Of a DNA stretch of 64,000 bases, positions 52,987-60,997 are shown one piece after another. The stretch is from Symbioplanes lichenis (GTDB lineage: Bacteria; Actinomycetota; Actinomycetes; Mycobacteriales; Micromonosporaceae): contig NZ_JAUZQD010000002.1 of assembly GCF_030709675.1 (NCBI RefSeq), positions 62,001-126,000 of the forward strand. The letters run 5' to 3'. How positions within the stretch are numbered: position 1 is the stretch's first letter; each line of letters opens with the position of its first letter. A program made the translations under genes and the position numbers. Under the pieces are notes generated by a model, which made no database searches, had not been told where the DNA came from, and saw only the letters and a list, made by a program, of their open reading frames with translations.

Positions 52987-53376
52987 GCCGTCGTCGCGGG
53001 TGAGGTTCCAGAGCGTGACGTCCTCGATCCAGAAGACGCGGCCGTCCTTCGCGACCCGCCGGCCCCGGTAGTGCTCGGCGTAGCCCTGCCGCGCGACCGT
53101 GTCCAGGAACTCCTGCCGGGATCCTCGATCCTCGTCACCCGCGCTCAGCCGGGACGGCAGGCCCACGAACTCGTCCCAGTCGTATCCGAAGAGCCGCTGC
53201 GCCGCCCGGTTGGCGTAGGTGAACAGCGGGTCGGCGGACGTGTCGTGGGCCAGCAGGGCGGACGGGGCGTCGTACAGCCAGGGGGTCTTGTCCTGTCCGG
53301 CCGGGACCAGCGGCCGGCCGAGCAGGGCCGCGTAGCTGCGGTCGAGCAGGTCCGCGAAGGCGGCGTCGCGCGTCAC
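52945..53376 (-). CDS. MEKHLA (PAS-like) domain protein
   Basis: 143 residues forming one PAS-like domain: LLGRPLVPAGQDKTPWLYDA, then PLFTYANRAAQRLFGYDWDE, LPSRLSAGDEDRGSRQEFLD and GRRVAKDGRVFWIEDVTLWN. The combination matches the MEKHLA family, found free-standing in bacteria and at the C-terminus of plant HD-ZIP III factors. Start GTG 53374-53376 overlaps the stop of the ketol-acid reductoisomerase gene by 4 nt (GTGA), so the two are co-translated. A ligand-sensing or redox role beside branched-chain amino-acid synthesis is inferred; nothing proves it. Confidence 0.8.
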   Translation of the reverse strand: MTRDAAFADLLDRSYAALLGRPLVPAGQDKTPWLYDAPSALLAHDTSADPLFTYANRAAQRLFGYDWDEFVGLPSRLSAGDEDRGSRQEFLDTVARQGYAEHYRGRRVAKDGRVFWIEDVTLWNLTRDDGSPAGQAALIRRWS

Positions 53377-54860
53377 TGCACGAAGATGTCGACCGAGGGC
53401 CGCATCCGGGCGCAGATCGCCAGCACCTCATGGATCGGGTGCTCCTCGAACGCCTCGATCAGGGTCGTGTCCAGCACCGCGGTCTTGTGATCCACCGCCG
53501 GGTACGCCGTCTGCGTCAGCAGGTAGTCGAAGCGCGGCGCCCATTTCCGGGAGCCGAGGCGCGCGGTCGTCGAGCAGTTGTCCACCATGAACGAAACGCC
53601 ACGAGCGTGCATGTACGGGTTGAGCGAATCCGTCGCTTCGATCACCGACTCGTTCGCGATCTCCGAGTACGGGTGTCCCTGCTCGACGAACGTGTCGATC
53701 TGCCCCATCATGACGCCGCAGAACGTCCCGGCCGTGAACGGATCCAGGGGCAGCGTGGCATCGTCCCGGGTCTGCCGCGCCACCGCGCCCGCCCGCCACA
53801 TGTCGCCCTGGTCGATCTTGCCCATCGGGAACCGGGCGAGCCGCTCGCCGGCCAGGATCACGCTGCGGATCTCGTTGCCCGACGCGACCTCGTCGTAGAT
53901 CTCGTGGGTCAGCTCGAGCCCGACCGGATACGCGGCCGCGTACGCCTTGGCGAACGTCTCCCGGTCGTCGCCGCCGAACGCCCGGAAGAGTCCGATCAGG
54001 CCCTCCTTGGACACGATCCGGGAGATCGGCCCGGTCACGCAGTCCACCGAGCGCCGGTAGGCGGCGGTCTCGTCCAGCCCCTGGTCGCGCAGCCGCCGGT
54101 AGAGCGACTCGACGATCCCGTGCACCCCGCCGAGCAGGATCGACCGCTCGCCGGTCAGGTCGGACAGGTACTCCGAGCGCAGCGTCGTGCGGAAGGTGTA
54201 CGGCGCCCCGAGCCCCACCGACCAGCCCAGCGCCCGCTCGACCGCCCGGCCGCTGACGTCCTGGTGCACCGCGAAGCTGGCGTTGATCCCGGCGCCGTTG
54301 GTCTCCGCGCCCTGCAGGTAGAGCGCGCGCACCGAGGCGCCCATCCCCTTGGGACACACCGCGACGACGTCGATCCCCTCGGGGAAGCCGCTGCCCTGCT
54401 GATCGAGATAGCCGAGCAGGAACCCGTGCGACAGTCCGAGCGTGGCCCCCGGCCGCAGCGCCGCGAAGATCTCCTCGTGCAGCGCGACCTGGGCGGCGTC
54501 GGAGATCAGCAGCAGCACCATGTCGGAGGCCCGGATCACCTCGAACATCTCGCCCAGGGTCCCGTCGGCCTCGGTGAAGCCGGCGGCCCGCGCGGCCTCG
54601 AACGACGAGGAGCCGTCCCGCAGCCCGACCACGACCTTCACCCGGCCGCCCAGCGAGTCCCGCAGGTTCTGCGCCTGCGCGGAGCCCTGCGGCCCCCACC
54701 CGACGACGGCGATCTGGTTCAGCCCCGCGAAGGCTTGCGGCAGCCGCTCGAAGAGGTCGCGCCCGCCGACGACGATCCCCTCCCGCGTCCCGTTGAGGTC
54801 GATGTACTCCTTGTCGAAGACGGTCGTCTCGAAGTCCAGCTCTTGTGTCGTCACAGCCAT
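53373..54860 (-). CDS. ilvC: Ketol-acid reductoisomerase, class II (long form)
   Basis: 495 residues, matching the long class II enzymes (about 490) rather than the ~340-residue class I form usual in actinomycetes. The NAD(P)-binding segment reads IAVVGWGPQGSAQAQNLRDS, and the C-terminal knotted catalytic domain is present in duplicate, e.g. LTGERSILLGGVHGIVESLY and GLELTHEIYDEVASGNEIRS. It converts acetolactate-type substrates to dihydroxy acids in valine, leucine and isoleucine synthesis. Start ATG 54858-54860 is supported by upstream GGTGGGAT; longer frames are ignored. No other ilv genes adjoin. The MEKHLA gene is coupled downstream. Confidence 0.88.
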   Translation of the reverse strand: MAVTTQELDFETTVFDKEYIDLNGTREGIVVGGRDLFERLPQAFAGLNQIAVVGWGPQGSAQAQNLRDSLGGRVKVVVGLRDGSSSFEAARAAGFTEADGTLGEMFEVIRASDMVLLLISDAAQVALHEEIFAALRPGATLGLSHGFLLGYLDQQGSGFPEGIDVVAVCPKGMGASVRALYLQGAETNGAGINASFAVHQDVSGRAVERALGWSVGLGAPYTFRTTLRSEYLSDLTGERSILLGGVHGIVESLYRRLRDQGLDETAAYRRSVDCVTGPISRIVSKEGLIGLFRAFGGDDRETFAKAYAAAYPVGLELTHEIYDEVASGNEIRSVILAGERLARFPMGKIDQGDMWRAGAVARQTRDDATLPLDPFTAGTFCGVMMGQIDTFVEQGHPYSEIANESVIEATDSLNPYMHARGVSFMVDNCSTTARLGSRKWAPRFDYLLTQTAYPAVDHKTAVLDTTLIEAFEEHPIHEVLAICARMRPSVDIFVQ

Positions 54861-54946
54861 GCCGCAGATCCCACCGGCCGGGCCCCGCGAGCGGAACATG
54901 GACACGCCCGAATGCCCGCATCGCCCTCCGAGTCTGCCCGAAACGG

Positions 54947-55273
54947 TCAGGCGCAGGCGATGCAGTGGCGGGCGAAGGGCCGGATCTCGAGGCGCTCGGC
55001 GCCGATCGGGCGGCCGCAGCGTTCGCACACGCCGTAGGTGCCCGCGTCGACCCGGCGCAGGGCGTCGTCCACCTCGGCGACCCGCTGCCGGGCAGCGGCC
55101 AGCAGCGCCGTCAGCTGGGCCCGCTCGTAGCCGACGGTCGCGCCCTCGGGGTCGTGCTCGTCGTCGGCGTTGGAGTCGCGGGACGCCGCGAAGAGTGCCC
55201 GCAGGTCGCGGTCGAGCTCGGCGGCCTCGGCCTCCGCGGTCGCGCGCCGGCGCAGCAGCTCGTCCCGGATCAT
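54947..55273 (-). CDS. DksA/TraR C4-type zinc-finger protein
   Basis: 108 residues. An N-terminal coiled coil (LRRRATAEAEAAELDRDLRA, LLAAARQRVAEVDDALRRVD) ends in a C4 zinc finger: YGVCERCGRPIGAERLEIRP then HCIAC. Family members contact RNA polymerase through the secondary channel. Shorter than E. coli DksA (151), as in TraR-like proteins, so the coiled-coil tip may or may not carry the acidic residues needed. Followed by a 19-bp gap to the STAS gene stop, transcribed the same way; they may be co-expressed. Confidence 0.85.
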   Translation of the reverse strand: MIRDELLRRRATAEAEAAELDRDLRALFAASRDSNADDEHDPEGATVGYERAQLTALLAAARQRVAEVDDALRRVDAGTYGVCERCGRPIGAERLEIRPFARHCIACA

Positions 55274-55292
55274 GCCTCGAGGGTAAGCCGCG

Positions 55293-55625
55293 TCAGGGCG
55301 TCGCGACCGGCCAGCGCAGCCGGTCGTGGGGCAGGCCGGCGGCGGTCAGCTGCCGGGCCAGCGCCGGCGTGGCCGCGTGCACGAACACCGCGACCTGATG
55401 ATCGTCGCCCAGGCGGCAGGTGGCGGCCAGCGTGCCCGCGTTGATCGGGTCGAGGGCGGCGACGTCGTGCAGGTCGAGCACCAGCCGCAGCGGGCGGATC
55501 GTGCGGACCGCGTGCACGAGCGTGATGCGCAGATCGACCGCGTCGTCGGCGCCCAGGGCGCCGTGGGGCTGGACGACCAGGGTGCCGTCCGAAGTGGTTG
55601 CGACGTCGACCAGGGTCGCGGCCAT
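55293..55625 (-). CDS. STAS-domain (anti-anti-sigma-like) protein
   Basis: 110 residues, one STAS fold: LVVQPHGALGADDAVDLRIT, RPLRLVLDLHDVAALDPINA, GTLAATCRLGDDHQVAVFVH. In SpoIIAA-type proteins the segment after the third strand contains the Ser phosphorylated by an anti-sigma kinase; here the equivalent stretch has DVAALDPINAGT with Asn/Ala rather than an obvious Ser, so classical phospho-switching is uncertain. Start ATG 55623-55625 is preceded by GGAGG at 8 nt, replacing a longer upstream frame. Beside a DksA-like protein, suggesting a small regulatory cassette. Confidence 0.8.
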   Translation of the reverse strand: MAATLVDVATTSDGTLVVQPHGALGADDAVDLRITLVHAVRTIRPLRLVLDLHDVAALDPINAGTLAATCRLGDDHQVAVFVHAATPALARQLTAAGLPHDRLRWPVATP

Positions 55626-55734
55626 CAGCACGTCCTCCGTAACCCGCTGTTGGGTGCGCAGACAGCCTAGAAACCCCGCCCCGCAACGTCGAGCCGGCCC
55701 GGAAGAATTCACCTCGTCACGGCGCGGTAACGCC

Positions 55735-56445
55735 TCAGGCGACGGTCTCCATGGTGGGGGAGTCGACGCGCTGGACCTGGGCGGTGCGGGAGAGGCGGAG
55801 CCAGACCACGAAGCCCCAGATCACGAACGCGGCGTAGACCGCGTAGAGGATCGCGGACGGGTAGTAGCGGAAGTGCAGCAGCTCCGGCACGCCGACCAGG
55901 TCGACGGCGATCCAGCAGAGCCAGAACTCGACCCAGCCGCGGGCCATCGCGTAGGTGGCGAGGATCGAGCCGACGAAGATCCAGGAGTCGGCGAGGTAGT
56001 ACCACCACGGGACCGGGAAACCGGCGCCGATCGCGCGGAAGATCAGGAAGCAGAGCGCCACCGCGACCAGGGCGACCGGGATGCCGATCGCGCGCTGGCG
56101 GGCCGTCGCCCAGTGCGGGACGACCGCGGTGCCGCCGGTCGCTTGCTTGTTGCGCCGCCAGGCCCACCAGCCGTACACGCTGGTGATGACGAAGAAGACC
56201 TGGCGCGACGCCTGCCCGTACAGGGGAGTGCCCTGGTCGTTGCCGAGGGCCTGGCCCAGGAAGACGGTGAACAGCAGCACGTTGCCGACGATGCCGACCG
56301 GCCAGGCCCAGGCGTTGCGGCGCAGGCCGAACAGCGCCGAGCCGAGACCGAAGGCGTTGCCGACGATCTCGCGCCAGTAGATCGCCTGGGTGTCGGTCAC
56401 CTGCCACTGGGCGTCGTAGAACGAGGTCAGCAGGTTGTCGATCAT
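55735..56445 (-). CDS. ribM: Riboflavin transporter of the PnuC/PnuX family (RibM)
   Basis: 236 residues with about seven membrane helices: WREIVGNAFGLGSALFGLRR, AWPVGIVGNVLLFTVFLGQA, YYLADSWIFVGSILATYAMA, WLCWIAVDLVGVPELLHFRY. The fold is that of PnuC nicotinamide riboside carriers, but an FMN riboswitch lies directly upstream, as known for actinobacterial RibM/PnuX, so the substrate is most likely riboflavin. Start ATG 56443-56445 has GGAGGTGG upstream, within the expected expression platform; a longer frame is rejected because it runs into the riboswitch. Confidence 0.88.
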   Translation of the reverse strand: MIDNLLTSFYDAQWQVTDTQAIYWREIVGNAFGLGSALFGLRRNAWAWPVGIVGNVLLFTVFLGQALGNDQGTPLYGQASRQVFFVITSVYGWWAWRRNKQATGGTAVVPHWATARQRAIGIPVALVAVALCFLIFRAIGAGFPVPWWYYLADSWIFVGSILATYAMARGWVEFWLCWIAVDLVGVPELLHFRYYPSAILYAVYAAFVIWGFVVWLRLSRTAQVQRVDSPTMETVA

Positions 56446-56506
56446 CGGGTCCACCTCCACGCGGAAGGTGCACGCCGGGGACAGACCGCGCACGGTACGA
56501 CCAGCG

Positions 56507-56635
56507 AGCGCGCCGCCTCCCTTCCGGACTTTCACCGTCGGTCCCGGAATTGCACCGGGTCAACCGGCCGCCGGCTGCGGTCGGGTCGCGGACTGTCACC
56601 GCCGGTTCGGACTTGCACCGACCCCGGGACGCGCT
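56507..56635 (-). promoter_or_regulatory. FMN riboswitch (RFN element) upstream of ribM
   Basis: On the minus strand the conserved blocks appear in order: GGGGTCGGTGCAAGTCCG, ACCGGCGGTGACAGTCCGCG, then after a variable stem CCGGTGCAATTCCGGG, ACCGACGGTGAAAGTCCGG and AAGGGAGGCGG. These match the RFN consensus closely. It starts about 60 nt before the ribM ATG, leaving room for a Shine-Dalgarno sequestering or termination platform. A -10-like TAGTAT lies upstream on the minus strand at 56657-56662. FMN binding is expected to switch off ribM. Confidence 0.93.
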
Positions 56636-56783
56636 CGAAACTTGTTGCCAGAGCAAATACTAGACCCGGAATGCCTGGTCCGGGCGGGGAGCGACGAAGG
56701 ACACAGGCTCAACGACCCGCCCGGAGCCGGGTGACGCTTCGGCCGGAGGGCGTGCGCTGATCGGACAATCCGGCGCCCGGGCG

Positions 56784-56813
56784 TTGCCACGGCGGACCCC
56801 CACGGGTCAGCAT
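56784..56813 (+). promoter_or_regulatory. Candidate promoter of the Ser/Thr kinase gene
   Basis: -35 TTGCCA (56784-56789), 18-bp spacer, -10 CAGCAT (56808-56813), then 6 nt to GTG 56820. Implies a leaderless transcript. Confidence 0.4.
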
Positions 56814-56819
56814 CGACCG

Positions 56820-57878
56820 GTGCCGCAGACCCCTGAGACCGGCCCCGGCGAGCTGAGCGGCCGGCTGGTCGGCCGTTCGTACGTGCTCATCTGCCCGGTC
56901 GGCCGCGGCGCCACGGGCACGGTCTGGCGCGGCCTGGAGAGCGCCACCGGCGACCCGGTCGCCGTCAAGCTCATGCATGAGGGGCTGCTCGCTCAGCCGT
57001 CGATGGTCACCCGCTTCGTGCAGGAGCGCACGATCCTCAAGCGGGTCCGGCACGAGCACGTGGTCGGCGTCCGCGACCTGTTCAGCGTGGGGGATTCGCT
57101 CGGCCTGGCCATGGAGTACGCCGACGGCGGCAGCCTGCGCGACAAGCTGCGCCGCGACGGGACGTTGCCGCCCGCCGAGGCCGCCCGCCTGCTGGCCCAG
57201 GCGGCGGCCGCCCTGCGTGTGGCGCACGAGCTCGGCGTCGTGCACCGCGACATCAAGCCGGACAACATCCTGCTGTCGGCGCGCGGCGACGTACGGCTCT
57301 CCGACTTCGGCATCGCCCGGGTCCTCGACGAGCCGGGTGTGACCTCCGGGCGCACCGTCGTCGGCACCCCGCACTACATGGCGCCCGAGGCGATCAGCGG
57401 CGGCGAGGCTCACCCGGCGGTCGACGTGTACGCCGTCGGCATCGTCCTCTTCGAGCTGGTCACCGGGCGCACGCCCTTCACCGGGGAGCCCTTCGCGGTG
57501 CTGCAGAGCCACCTCGACCACCGGCCGCGCCGCCCGGCCGGCCTGGACGACGAGCTGTGGGCCGTGATCGCCCGCTGCCTGGAGAAGGACCCGCGGCGCC
57601 GGCCGGACGCGCAGACGTTGCACCAGGCGCTGCTCCGGCTCGCCGCCCGGCTCGAGGGTGTCCCGCGGCTCCCGGCCCCGGCGGCCCCGCCGCTGCGGGT
57701 GACGCCGCCGCCCGTGCCCCGGCAGAAGCCCCGGCGCCCGCCGAACCGCGCCCGCGACTGGGCGTTCGGCCGCAAGCCGCTCGCCCTGCTGCTGCTCGTG
57801 GCGCTGTCCGCCACGGCGGTGTCCGCCGCCGTGGGTCCGGTCCGCGTGGACCGTGCTCAGGTACGCCAAGCCGCGTAA
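56820..57878 (+). CDS. Membrane-anchored Ser/Thr protein kinase (Hanks type)
   Basis: 352 residues. Kinase motifs in order: glycine loop GRGATGTVWRG, VAVKLM Lys, VVHRDIKPDN catalytic loop, LSDFGIARVL, GTPHYMAPEA and DVYAVGIVLFEL. A Pro-rich juxtamembrane stretch precedes one helix (PLALLLLVALSATAVSAAVG) and a tail of only about 15 residues, so there is no PASTA or other extracellular sensor. Start GTG 56820 agrees with the promoter above; a TTG at 56784 would coincide with the -35. Stands alone between ribM and the glycosidases; its substrates are not shown. Confidence 0.9.
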   Translation: MPQTPETGPGELSGRLVGRSYVLICPVGRGATGTVWRGLESATGDPVAVKLMHEGLLAQPSMVTRFVQERTILKRVRHEHVVGVRDLFSVGDSLGLAMEYADGGSLRDKLRRDGTLPPAEAARLLAQAAAALRVAHELGVVHRDIKPDNILLSARGDVRLSDFGIARVLDEPGVTSGRTVVGTPHYMAPEAISGGEAHPAVDVYAVGIVLFELVTGRTPFTGEPFAVLQSHLDHRPRRPAGLDDELWAVIARCLEKDPRRRPDAQTLHQALLRLAARLEGVPRLPAPAAPPLRVTPPPVPRQKPRRPPNRARDWAFGRKPLALLLLVALSATAVSAAVGPVRVDRAQVRQAA

Positions 57879-57913
57879 TTCGACGGCGTTACCGGCACAT
57901 TTCGTCCGGGCTC

Positions 57914-57943
57914 TTGAGTGAGGCATCGCACGCCATCTATGGT
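57914..57943 (+). promoter_or_regulatory. Candidate promoter of the GH3-GH35 pair
   Basis: -35 TTGAGT (57914-57919), 18-bp spacer, -10 TATGGT (57938-57943). A LacI-type operator lies about 45 bp downstream. Confidence 0.45.
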
Positions 57944-57990
57944 TGGCGCTCGTCCAGCCCTTTTCCGCTGCCTCCCTGCCCACCCCGTAG

Positions 57991-58004
57991 TCGAAGCGCT
58001 TCGA
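57991..58004. promoter_or_regulatory. LacI-family operator, TCGAAGCGCTTCGA
   Basis: A perfect 14-bp palindrome with the central CG typical of LacI-family sites, 59 bp before the GH3 ATG and downstream of the candidate -10. Position suggests roadblock repression relieved by a sugar. Confidence 0.75.
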
Positions 58005-58062
58005 CGGCTCCCACCTGCACCTGCGTGGAGCGTGTCCGGCGCGCGAGCGAGGACGAAGGACC

Positions 58063-60996
58063 ATGCGAAAAGTCGAATTCCGGCGCGCTCTCGCCGCCGT
58101 CGCCCTGTTGCTTCTCACCCTGGCCGCCGTGCCCGGCCGGGCCTTGGCCGCCGAGCCCGCCCCGCCGTTCCGCGACCCGTCGCTGCCCCTGGAGACCCGC
58201 GTCGCCGACCTGGTCGACCGGCTCACCCTCGACGAGAAGATCTCGCTGCTGCACCAGTACCAGCCGGCCATCCCGCGGCTGGGCATCAAGCTCTTCAAGG
58301 CCGGCACCGAGGCCCTGCACGGCATCGCGTGGTCGAACGACGTCGACCACAACGGCGACGTCGTCACCGCCACCGGCACCGTCTTCCCGCAGCCGGTCGG
58401 CCTGGCCAGCACCTGGGATCCGGAGCTGCTCGAACGGGTCGGCAACGCCGTCGGCGACGAGGCCCGCGGCTACAACAAGATCAATGACCGGGTGTGGGGG
58501 CTCAACCTGTGGGCGCCCGTGGTCAACCTGCTGCGCGACCCGCGCTGGGGACGCAACGAGGAGGGCTACTCCGAGGACCCGTTCCTGACCGGGGAGATCT
58601 CGACCGCGTACGGCACCGGGCTCACCGGCGGCGACCCCGGCCACCTCAAGACCGCGCCGACCCTCAAGCACTATCTCGCGTACAACAACGAGGCCCGCCG
58701 CGACGTGAGCTCCTCCAACCTGCCGCAGCGTGTCCTCAACGAGTACGACCGCGCGGCCTTCAAGCCGGCTCTGGAAGCGGATGCCGCCACGGGCGTGATG
58801 GCGTCGTACAACCTGGTCAACGGTCGTCCCGCCACCGTGGATCCCGACCTCGCCACGATAGAGAGGAGCTGGAGCGACTATCCGCTGTTCAACGTCACCG
58901 ACGCCTACGCGCCTTACAATCTGACCGGCTCGCAGCAGTACTACGCGACCCAGGCCGAGGCGAGCGCCGCGATCATCAAGGCCGGCCTCGACAGCTTCAC
59001 CGTGGACAACACCGACGGCGGCCCCACGATCGCGTCGGTCAAGGCGGCACTCGCGCAGGGGCTGCTCACCGAGCGGGACATCGACCGGGCCGCCGGGCAC
59101 GCGCTGAGCATCCGGTTCCGGCTGGGCGAGTTCGATCCGGACGGGGGCCCGTACGCGGGAATCGGTCCCGAGGTCGTCAACAGCCCCGCGCACCAGCGCC
59201 TCGCCCGCGAGACCGCCGCCGAGGCCGCGGTCCTGCTCAAGAACCAGAAGCAGGCGCTGCCGCTCAAGCCGGGCGGGAAGGTCGCGGTGGTCGGGCCGCT
59301 GTCCGACACCCTTTACAACGATTGGTACGGCGGGAAGCTCCCGTACCAGGTCACAGTGGCCGACGGCATCCGCGAGCGCGCCTCGGCCGTCACCCAGAGC
59401 GAAGGCTCGGACCGTATCGCCCTCAAGGACGTCACCACCGGCCGGTACGTGACCGCGGGCGGCACCACCGACACGACGCCCGTGACGGTCACCGGCACCG
59501 GCGCCACCGCGAACGCGCAGTTCGACGTGGTCGACTGGGGCCAGGACGTCGTCACGTTGCGCAATGTGGGCACCGGGCGGTACCTGGGCTCGGGCGGCGG
59601 CGGCTTCGTCACCCGCGACGAGCAGCCCTCCGGCTGGTACGTCCAGCAGCAGTTCAAGATCGAGGCGCAGGGCGACGGCACGGTCGTCCTCCGCTATGCC
59701 GGCTACGAGACCAGTGAGAGCTGGTTCGGATCCAACGTCTATCTGACCGTGTCCGCCGACGGCCGGCTGGTGCTCGGCTCGCCCGACGCCGCCGGGGCCG
59801 CCCACTTCACTCGCGAGGTGCTCGTGGACGGCATCGCCCAGGCCGTCGCCGCCGCGAAGGCCGCCGACAACGCCGTGGTCGTCGTCGGCAGCATGCCCTT
59901 CATCAACGGCCGCGAGATCAAGGACCGCACCAGCACGGCCCTCGCCGCCGGGCAGAGCGAGCTGGTCAAGGCGGTGCTGCGGGCCAACCCGCGGACGACC
60001 GTGGTGTTGCAGACCAGCTACCCCGACAGCATCACGTGGGAGCAGGACCACGTCCCGGCCATCCTGTGGACCACCCACGCCGGCGCCGAGACCGGGCACG
60101 CCGTCGCCGACGTCCTCTACGGCAAGGTCAACCCCTCCGGCAAGGTCACCCAGACCTGGTACCGCTCCGACGACCAGCTGCCGCCCGACCTGTACGAGTA
60201 CGACATCATCGGCAGCAAGCAGACGTACCTGTACTCGACCGCCAAGCCGTTGTATCCCTTCGGCCACGGGTTGTCGTACACGTCCTTCAAGTACTCGAAC
60301 CTGAAGGTGCGCGGCACCAAGGTCAGTGTCGACGTCACCAACAAGGGCAAGGTCGCCGGCGACGAGGTCGTCCAGCTCTACACGCACCAGCGCACCTCGC
60401 GCGACGTGCAGCCGGTCAAGGAGCTGCGCGCCTTCGACAAGGTGCACGTGGCGCCGGGCCGCACGAAGACCGTGACGCTGTCCTTCGACCGCGCCGACCT
60501 CGCCCACTGGGACGTGACCCGGCAGCGCTGGGTCGTCGAGACGGCCACCCACGACGTGCTCGTCGGCTCGTCGTCGGCGGACATCCGGGTGCGCGGCTCG
60601 CTGGCCGTGCGGGGCGAGACGATCCCGCCGCGGGACCTGACGCGATCGACGCGGGCGGAGGCCTTCGACACGTACGCCGGGGTCCGTCTCGTGGACGAGA
60701 CCAAGGCGCGCGGCACGGCCGTCGGGTCCACGGCGGACGGTCAGTGGGTCGGATACCGGGACGCCCGCTTCGGACGCACGTTCACCGCGTCCGTGGCCAA
60801 GGAGTCGGCGGGCACCGGGACGATCCAGATCCGGCGCGGGTCGCCGACCGGGCCGGTGCTGGGCACGGTGACGGTTCCGAGCACCGGGAGCCGGTACGCG
60901 TACACCTCGGTCACCGCGCCGGTGGCCCGTGGGTCCGGCGACCTGTACCTGCTGCTGAGCAACGGCATCCGCATCGCCGACTTCCGGATCCAGTGA
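58063..60996 (+). CDS. Secreted GH3 beta-glycosidase with inserted beta-trefoil domain
   Basis: 977 residues. Signal peptide to about residue 29 (ALLLLTLAAVPGRALAA-type). The GH3 catalytic barrel contains NLWAPVVNLLRDPRWGRNEE, APTLKHYLAYNNE and the nucleophile region LFNVTDAYAPYN (Asp in the TDA segment). Inside the second GH3 domain lies an insert of ~130 residues (IALKDVTTGRYVTAGG, VTLRNVGTGRYLGSG, GSNVYLTVSADGRLVLG) of fascin/ricin-like beta-trefoil type. Then the rest of the barrel-sandwich, an FnIII-like domain (KVSVDVTNKGKVAGDEVVQL) and a CBM6-like end. Probable beta-glucosidase or xylosidase. ATG 58063 follows GAAGGACC. Co-transcribed with the GH35 gene (overlapping by 1-2 bp gap). Confidence 0.9.
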   Translation: MRKVEFRRALAAVALLLLTLAAVPGRALAAEPAPPFRDPSLPLETRVADLVDRLTLDEKISLLHQYQPAIPRLGIKLFKAGTEALHGIAWSNDVDHNGDVVTATGTVFPQPVGLASTWDPELLERVGNAVGDEARGYNKINDRVWGLNLWAPVVNLLRDPRWGRNEEGYSEDPFLTGEISTAYGTGLTGGDPGHLKTAPTLKHYLAYNNEARRDVSSSNLPQRVLNEYDRAAFKPALEADAATGVMASYNLVNGRPATVDPDLATIERSWSDYPLFNVTDAYAPYNLTGSQQYYATQAEASAAIIKAGLDSFTVDNTDGGPTIASVKAALAQGLLTERDIDRAAGHALSIRFRLGEFDPDGGPYAGIGPEVVNSPAHQRLARETAAEAAVLLKNQKQALPLKPGGKVAVVGPLSDTLYNDWYGGKLPYQVTVADGIRERASAVTQSEGSDRIALKDVTTGRYVTAGGTTDTTPVTVTGTGATANAQFDVVDWGQDVVTLRNVGTGRYLGSGGGGFVTRDEQPSGWYVQQQFKIEAQGDGTVVLRYAGYETSESWFGSNVYLTVSADGRLVLGSPDAAGAAHFTREVLVDGIAQAVAAAKAADNAVVVVGSMPFINGREIKDRTSTALAAGQSELVKAVLRANPRTTVVLQTSYPDSITWEQDHVPAILWTTHAGAETGHAVADVLYGKVNPSGKVTQTWYRSDDQLPPDLYEYDIIGSKQTYLYSTAKPLYPFGHGLSYTSFKYSNLKVRGTKVSVDVTNKGKVAGDEVVQLYTHQRTSRDVQPVKELRAFDKVHVAPGRTKTVTLSFDRADLAHWDVTRQRWVVETATHDVLVGSSSADIRVRGSLAVRGETIPPRDLTRSTRAEAFDTYAGVRLVDETKARGTAVGSTADGQWVGYRDARFGRTFTASVAKESAGTGTIQIRRGSPTGPVLGTVTVPSTGSRYAYTSVTAPVARGSGDLYLLLSNGIRIADFRIQ

Positions 60997-60997
60997 C

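Noticed and set aside
53430..55037. + strand frame opposite ilvC
   Set aside because: Arg/Gly-rich mirror of the reductoisomerase; no motif.
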